This document shows, in pieces, positions 50,157-64,000 of a stretch of DNA of 64,000 nt. The first letter of the stretch is position 1; each line of letters opens with the position of its first letter. Origin of the DNA: Tubiluchus corallicola (lineage: Eukaryota > Priapulida > Priapulimorpha > Priapulimorphida > Tubiluchidae); assembly GCA_030141605.1 (NCBI GenBank), contig JAQGDQ010000007.1, positions 1,289,173-1,353,172 on the forward strand, written 5' to 3'. Position numbers and translations under genes: made by a program. A model generated the notes under the pieces. The model was not told where the DNA came from, made no database searches, and saw nothing but the letters and a program-made list of their open reading frames with translations.

Positions 50157-50222
50157 TGACATCTTACAAAAATGATGCTTGTGTTATATAGCATAAGCAT
50201 CATTTTTGTAATAATTATGTCA
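50157..50222 (+). other. 66-nt near-perfect hairpin (pre-miRNA-like or palindromic element)
   Basis: The core arms are TTACAAAAATGATGCTTGTG and, after the loop TTATATAG, CATAAGCATCATTTTTGTAA. The 20-bp stem has a single difference, which is a G-U pair in RNA on the plus strand. Outer arms TGACAT and ATGTCA extend it past a small asymmetric bulge. Size and shape fit an animal pre-miRNA, but a short palindromic transposon fits as well. Confidence 0.6.
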
Positions 50223-50708
50223 AATTTTGATAACACAAATAAGCACTTCCTGGCTAAACCAAAATCACTCGTCTTGTTTAACATTGGCTTGTTTATGGGA
50301 ATAAAAAGGAGTGAACTTTTACAGCATTTTAGCGAGAACTAGCTTTACATGGTTTTAGCTGCTTTTTCTGGTTAGATACGTAAATACATACAAGCCCAGA
50401 AACGTCATGCCAGATGATATCATTAAGCTTACTGCCTCAAATTAGTGTCTGGTATCCATGCATGTATAATATATGTACAGTTTAATTTTAATGCTTTAAT
50501 GTTTCACAGTGTTTTGAACTGATGGGTTTCAGTGTTTTATCTCAATAAAATCTACTGTGCCCGTCAGAGGCGTGATGAAGATTATTTTCTCATTTCTCTG
50601 GTGTCCGACAGGACCGACACTGTCGTTCAACGTTTCCGTGGTGTGAATAGAAATAAAACGAAGCTGAATAAAATAAACTGATATCCCATGTTGGCAGACG
50701 CTGGTTAA

Positions 50709-57756
<7,048 letters not shown>

Positions 57757-60624
57757 TGTTTAATATGAATAAGTTTGTCTATTTATCTGTAATTGTTTGC
57801 TTGTCCTTGTTTTATAAATTTGAAAACTCTTGGCAGTCATTCAGATGCCAATTACAAAAAACTCTATTATCTGTTGGATTTTTTCCTGGGCCTCATGAAA
57901 AATAACTTAGCAATTGGTGAAAAATGGCTAAACTTCAATTTAACTCTGAAATTACAGCCTTTACAAACATTATTATTATCACTAACTGTACAAGAGTCAC
58001 ATTTTCTTGTAAAAAATGCAAAATAGCTGAAAAAACTGGATTATCTTTTATATTTTATCACTGCAACTTTATGATGTTCTAAAAATGATGAAATAGTGGT
58101 TACATTACACTACACAACTGTCTGAACTTTTCTTCATTGCACGACAGTATAATCATTTTCAAAAATGAAAAAATCAGTTTATAAACTAGCATTGTTTCAC
58201 TTTTTCCTAATTCTGAGTCTCTGACCTTTTAATATTCTAAATCTGTTCATTCTACAAACAAGTATCACTTCTCTAACAAAAGAACGAGCACTTGTAGCCT
58301 GCTAATTGAATCAGTATTAACAATTATATAATCAAGTGATCATTAAAAACATCCAAAGAGTTTATGATCCTTACGTTTATTCTTCCGAATTATTATATTT
58401 TTATACAATTCTAGCAGCACAGTGCTCTACTACAGTCACTACCATAAGTTCAAAACCACCAGTCTACAGCGTTTGTGATCTTTGCGAACTATTGCATCAT
58501 CTGTTGTTATATAATATAACAGATAATAGCTCCTGTTGTTATATTAGTTATTCTCCTCACACGATTTGACTTTGTTACAATTGTCACTATCTTTTAAATA
58601 ATACGATATCTTGTGATTTTTTCTAACATTAGTGCACAATTTGAAAATGTTCAAAATATCACTATCAACACACAAAGGGTCTAAAATATATTGTAAAAAA
58701 GAGGAATGTTATCATTCTCTAAAAGTGAAATTTGGTGCAAAGTTAGACTTTAGGTTCTTGGCATGTTTGTAACAAAGGATTTTTCACCCAGTTTTTGATG
58801 TGCACAAACTTCACACAGAATGGTAGCTTTTGAAATCATAGCAAAAAATGCTTAGTGAGCCAAAATTGTGTAGCCGATGTCGTGACACAATAACCATAGA
58901 CTAGTTAGTCATTCAACAGTGGCTAATGTAATACTTCGCAGAGATTCAAAATGTGATATTCAGGCAGGGTAGTATGCCTGATGGTGGTGACCCCATTTCA
59001 AGAGGATGTCATGTACTGTGGTCCTGATTATACAGTAAGATGGACATTAAGTTATATACAATTAAAACAGTATTAGAAATAATTTAAATCACGGTTTTTA
59101 CAATTAACGATAACTATTACTTCTCTCAAAAATAGTAGCTATGTAACACAACAAAATGATACATAGAAAAATTAGATCCTCTGGAATGGCCTACAGAGTT
59201 TAAATTTGTCAACGTTATTTTGCACTCATCAGTATTTAAAAATATGAGAAATTTAACATGATCCACTAATAATAATAGTTACAAGAAGGAAAACAGCACT
59301 AAAATTAGCTTTACAAATTTATCACAGTAATATTTTTTAATGTGGAACAAAGTGCATTTAACTTGCCTTTTTAATCTACACTTAGTACAGTTTGCCCTAA
59401 AAACAAAAGGTTTGATTATGGTGCACCAAACATCAATAAATGAAAATTTGCCTATTTCAAGGTGTCATTTAATTTAGTGTTATAAATTGAGACACTAAAC
59501 TGTGTGAAACTATCAGTCAGTACCGTTACCGTAAAATTTTGTGACTAGTTGTACCACAGGTGATTGGTACAAAAAACTGCACATCAATGTACTGAAGTTA
59601 CCCTAGCTTCCTAGACAACCATTTCACAATTATTAAAATTAAGTAGGCTAACTCAAGCTCTGTCACTTATAAATATGGTAATGACGCCAACTTGGCATAA
59701 TTAAGACATGGCATTACAAACATTACAAATACAGTTAAACTCATTAGCCAAAGCTAATATGAACTGATAATACACAGCATAATCATGAATAATTATATGC
59801 TAACAAATAAAAAAATACTGAAGTAAAATGTGCGCATATTTATACCAAAATTGTACCATATATTAACAGTAAAACCATTTAAAGTGAGCTATTATGTAAA
59901 ACTACATAAAGCAATCAAGTGTGACGAATTACAGTTTGTAATACCTTCATAAATCTTACAAGCAGACATTTGAACTTTGTAATGACACAAAATATAAGCA
60001 TACATGCAAGAAAATATTAGCATACTGTATATTGTAAACAAATATATTAATACAAAATCGGAATAATGAATTAACTAATTAAACATAAACAAGCTGGTAT
60101 TGAAAACAAAACAACAAGCAATCATGACATGCGTAGCTAATCTAAAAAGCTCCTGATTTTTGCAAACCAAAAATTTAATAAGTGAACACTGTTAGATTAG
60201 ATATAACCTGCTGAGGTAGCACCATCTCACCGGTTTTTTCAAAAACATTTAAAAATTATCAAGAGATCATAGGGAATCAAGTTTTTAATTGATATGATGT
60301 TAGAAGAAAAAACTGTCTTGCCTATATAGTAAAATAAGGACAAAAATATGACTAGGCTACAATTGGTATTATCTTCTTATTATCCAACAAATGTATTTTA
60401 TACAGTGATAAACTATTTTTCTATGGATCCAAGAAAATGTCATAATTAATCAAATGCAAGATCTACACAACATATATCATGAATGCAATTAAACAATTTT
60501 TCAAATTAGAGAGTAAATCTTACTATTTTACTATAAATGTATGAAAATTAATAATAAAAAGATTACCTGCAAAACTAAACATTATGAACAGTGCATTTCA
60601 GATCAATAAAATTTCATAACACTA
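57757..60624. other. Intergenic region between convergent PSMA7 and ABCB genes
   Basis: It should hold the 3' UTRs of both genes. No canonical AATAAA closely follows PSMA7. An ATTAAA occurs near 58343 and could serve. No transposon domain, RNA gene or convincing open frame was found. Strongly AT-rich. Confidence 0.65.
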
Positions 60625-60846
60625 CTACAATTTTTCATTTTCATCTTTTCTGTCTTTTAGCTGTGCATTGTTAAGTATATAATAAAGCCCTTGTGTTGCA
60701 AGTAAATCAGCATGTTGGCCCTCCTCCGCTACCTTTCCATGATTTATAACTGCTATTTTATCAGAGTGATAAATCGTTGAAAGCCGGTGTGCAATGGTGA
60801 CAGATGTACGTCCCTTTTGTGCATTATCGAGAGCATCTTGCACCAC
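60625..60846 (-). CDS. ABCB1-like: ABCB terminal exon: H-loop and C terminus
   Basis: Acceptor TTTTTTAG (plus-strand CTAAAAAA at 60847-60854). 73 codons plus stop: [20 protein letters not shown], then RLSTI, then the [10 protein letters not shown] loop and the end of the protein. Confidence 0.95.
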   Translation of the reverse strand: MVQDALDNAQKGRTSVTIAHRLSTIYHSDKIAVINHGKVAEEGQHADLLATQGLYYILNNAQLKDRKDENEKL

Positions 60847-63672
60847 CTAAAAAATGTTGAAATTTAAAATTTCCTTGTCTGCATATTTTTCTGGTTACCT
60901 AGTTCATAACTAGACTACCGCTAAATAACAGTTTATGAACAAAAAGTTGTAGCTTGTACCAAGTGTACTTGCAAGATAACACAAGAGCTGCTTGACTTGC
61001 AAATGAAGAAGTGGTAAACTTGCTTTACGTTGTACCATGTGTACCTGCAAGGTAACATAACAGTAGTGGCAAATAGATGGATAACAGGTGGAAAATTGTT
61101 TCTAGACAGTTTGCCCATGTTATTGTGATAACGATTATTTAACTAGTTGAGTTCCTAAGGAAAATTTATTTAACTAGTTGAAGTCCTGAGGAAAATATGT
61201 GTAACCCAAATGTGACTAAATCAGTTCTGTGGATTCAGTGTTAGATTAGAAGATTAAATCGAAGTGGAGGAAATGGTGGGACAGGCTTGTATTCTCCCTC
61301 ACCATGAAGCCATGAATGCATCTATCAAGGCTGTCATTAAGGATTTTTAAATTCGATTTCTGCTCGTACAGCAGCAAAAATCTGGCTCCTTTAAGCTTTT
61401 TTTTAAAAGAAACCGGCATAATTTATTGTTCAATTTCAAGGAAAATTAACATTTATAATTTAATTGTAATTCTGCACATGACCCTAATTACGTAGTAGTA
61501 AGGAACATTATGTTCTTAGAAAATTCTCTAGTGTTATCTCATAATTCGTGAAACCATTTCTTGTAACTCCTTTATATAACTTCTCAATTCACAATTAACT
61601 TTACCATAATTATTATTCAAATACGTTGCTTTCACGACAACTTTCTAAGATACAGTGTTATTTTTTTGCAAAGTATGAAGTGTCATGTAGTCCAACAGAT
61701 CGTAAGACAATCATTTACTGTCGAATCATAACTTTCTGTTTAATATCAGCGCTGCAAAAAAACTTACCCGTTCACTTTCTGTATCCAAAGCTGATGTTGC
61801 TTCGTCTAATAATAATATTCTGGGATTACGAATCAGTGCTCTAGCAATGGCAATTCGCTGTTTTTGTCCACCGCTCAACTGGGTACCTTTTTCTCCAACA
61901 TTTGTTGCATATCCCTAGTAAAGATAGTTTTGGAATTAAGGATATTTAACATACAAGTCCTAGAAAATGCATAACTATTATAATGTGTTTAATACAATAC
62001 TGGATGTCACAAAAGGGACACAAATGTACATTAGTTATGACACAAACCAGCCGCAATAATGTTTTGAAAACCAGATATAAATGCCTAAAAATTGACAGCA
62101 GTACACCACTTGAAAATTCTGTCTGCAACTGAACATTCTAAGCAATTTTGTGGTGATTAATATCATAAAAGTTTAAATATTGTGACATTATCCCTCCATA
62201 CATTCATGCTTTTGCAAACTAAGTCTCCAACTTCATCTTAATCTCACACTCTCCCAGACATCAAGGTTTTGACAAAATGGTTTGCCATGGCAAATCTACT
62301 GCTTGTAATGTCAGAGTGAAAAGCAATGCTGAAAAACACCTGCTTAACGATCCTGACTACACTTTAAACTCAAATAAATATACCAGTCTGTTTTCAGGTA
62401 ATGTTTGAGAAAACAAACTCGGAAAACGAACTTTCAGCTTCATGCAGATGCCTCAGCATTAACATAAATAAATCATTCATTCAACATTTTGAACAACTAC
62501 TTTTGCAGCATCTAAATGTATTATCATCCATTTTCTTCAGTATCTACACATATCTACATCTACTTTGTGTAACATCTTCTTTGATAAGAGAAATTAAAAT
62601 CTTCCTTGAAATGCATGCCAAAGCTGAGGTTATGTTAAATATATAAGCAAAAGTACGCTGAATTGTTACAGCTCAGATGGCCACTTCTTTCCATGAACAA
62701 TTATAAGCTATTGTTAAATAAAATTGTTTATAAAAATATTTATATTATTTTTTATTTTTGCAAATACCTATAAAAAATTATCAGACAATTATCAATTTAG
62801 TATTATATGTACTATTATAGCTGACAAAAATTTAAGTTTGTCATAGTTATCTTTTCTAGGAAAAATATGTCAGTGGGAGTAATAGTACTAGTGCTTATTT
62901 AGCCTTAATATTTTTTACTTATAGGTTAAGTGACCTGACAAATACCTAGCAAGCAGAACCATAAAATATGGATGTCGGTAATTAGTTTGGCAATTTTTCC
63001 CTTTCAATAACTATATCAGCATTTATTGTCTATTGCTGGTCTTTTATTGGTTTTTTAAATGCTAAATGCTGTAAGTATCTACTAGACCACTTTGCTGCTA
63101 GATGGTGCCACATTTTTGTTAGCTGCGTGCCATCGCGTCCTCCAGACGGCAGTGTCAAGAAAAAATATTCCAATTTTAATTATTAACACTTACTTAGGAC
63201 ACTATTATAAATTTTTGATGCTTTTTGTTTTGTATATTGTCATTAGTTTTAAAAAATTTCATTCATTTCGTTCAAGTGTCATTGAAAATGACTAAAATTT
63301 CGTTCGTTCCATTCGAATAGCTATTGAATAGCAGTGGTTGGTACCATGTACCAAACACAGCATTCACTAATCACACTGAACTGTAAACAATGAATACAGG
63401 AACTTCTGAAGGAACATAGGCAATGATAATATTTTTAATACAGCATCACAATATAGCAAAAATACCTCAGGTAGGGACTGAATAAATGTATGAATATTAG
63501 CACTTCTGGCTGCGGCTATTATTTCATCCATGAGAACATTTCGCTCGTTATCTCCATAGCTAATGTTCTCCGCAATCGTAGCATCAAACAAAACTGGTTC
63601 TTGGCTGACAATGCCAAGTTGTTGTCGAAGCCATTGAATGTTCAGATTTTTTATATCTTTCCCATCAATCAT
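60625..63672 (-). CDS. ABCB1-like: P-glycoprotein-type ABC transporter (ABCB), last three exons
   Basis: The C-terminal half of the second nucleotide-binding domain of a full-length ABCB efflux transporter. Exons on the minus strand: 63672-63466, 61914-61768, 60846-60625, all phase 0, joining to 191 codons plus stop. In order: [16 protein letters not shown], the Q-loop ([11 protein letters not shown]), IAENISYGD, then the ABC signature LSGGQKQR, Walker B ILLLDEA with D-loop SALD, then the H-loop IAHRLSTI, and a charged tail to the stop at 60625-60627. Walker A and all transmembrane helices lie beyond the right edge. [24 protein letters not shown] and the late stop after the H-loop are typical of ABCB1/ABCB4/ABCB11-type pumps, which move hydrophobic compounds out through the plasma membrane. 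The exact paralogue cannot be assigned. Confidence 0.93.
60847..61767 (-). other. ABCB intron with two direct-repeat pairs
   Basis: TTGTACCAWGTGTACYTGCA-type copies start at 60954 and 61030. A 31-bp unit beginning TTATTTAACTAGTTGA is tandemly duplicated at about 61135-61165 and 61166-61196. No coding content recognised. Confidence 0.7.
61135..61196. repeat. 31-bp tandem duplication
   Basis: Two adjacent copies of TTATTTAACTAGTTGA...CCTRAGGAAAAT, differing at only a few positions, inside the ABCB intron. Confidence 0.85.
61768..61914 (-). CDS. ABCB1-like: ABCB exon: signature motif and Walker B
   Basis: 49 codons, phase 0 both sides, with TACTAG acceptor and GTAAGT donor on the minus strand. 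Carries [15 protein letters not shown] and [12 protein letters not shown]. Confidence 0.97.
61915..63465 (-). other. ABCB intron (1.6 kb)
   Basis: AT-rich, no recognised element or coding sequence. Confidence 0.75.
63466..63672 (-). CDS. ABCB1-like: ABCB exon: Q-loop region
   Basis: 69 codons, phase 0 both sides, with CTAG acceptor and GTATTT donor on the minus strand. Carries [20 protein letters not shown] and [13 protein letters not shown]. Confidence 0.95.
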
Positions 63673-64000
63673 CTAGTTAAAGTTAAATATCATTAGCAAA
63701 AATAGCTAGCCTAGATTATGATGAATCAAAGACTCGATTGACCGTTGCTACCTTTCACTGCTTTGAAATTTTTTGGAGGTTTTCTTCCCCTTTATTTATA
63801 AAAACTAACCTCTAAATATTTGTGAAAAAACCATCAAATTGGAAACTGTGGTAACTTTCCTGGCCATTTTTTAATTATTAATAATTTCATTTTTGCTCAT
63901 TTGAAGAAAATTATTACAGTGTATATTAGTTATTGGAAGAAAATTATTACTTAGCTTATCCAAAATTTACAAGTTCCAAAGTTTCCAAGAATTTGTTTCT
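63673..64000 (-). other. ABCB intron running off the window
   Basis: No coding sequence. The exon with Walker A should lie to the right of 64000. Confidence 0.7.

Overview
This is an AT-rich, intron-rich animal nuclear window with no prokaryotic, viral or organellar signature. Protein-coding sequence is a small fraction of the 64 kb. The species cannot be named from the sequence. The gene content (a single-copy-type PHLPP, a PSMA7-type proteasome subunit, a P-glycoprotein-type ABCB) and the transposon mix (CR1/L2-like LINEs, Tc1/mariner, a pogo/Tigger-like DNA element) suggest a non-vertebrate metazoan.

Region by region, positions 1-2780 hold a decayed sense-strand LINE with endonuclease, reverse transcriptase and C-terminal remnants, lying upstream of or in a 5' intron of the first gene. 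Positions 3395-48859 on the plus strand are a PHLPP-family protein phosphatase (PH domain, leucine-rich repeats, PP2C-like phosphatase, PDZ-binding C terminus). I resolved it into 21 exons that join in one open frame of 1153 codons plus stop. Its 5' exons lie outside the window or were not recognised. One intron (11882-35781) is 23.9 kb and carries two Tc1/mariner fossils. Two later introns carry two copies of one pogo/Tigger-like inverted-repeat element, and one of these introns also carries a CR1/L2-like LINE whose tail runs almost to the splice acceptor.

Positions 50772-57756 on the plus strand are a complete six-exon proteasome alpha-7 subunit gene (251 aa). Its 4.7 kb first intron contains an antisense CR1/L2-like LINE and a second antisense LINE 3' end. 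A 66-nt near-perfect hairpin lies between the two genes. From 60625 to the right edge, on the minus strand, are the last three exons of a P-glycoprotein-type ABC transporter (second nucleotide-binding domain without Walker A), convergent with the proteasome gene.

The three genes have no evident shared pathway: one is a kinase-opposing phosphatase, one a protein-degradation subunit, one an efflux pump. No convincing new multi-gene system was found. The most worthwhile leads are the 50157-50222 hairpin, the paired inverted-repeat elements, the LINE tail at a PHLPP splice acceptor, and a small cysteine-rich open frame at 33417-33722.
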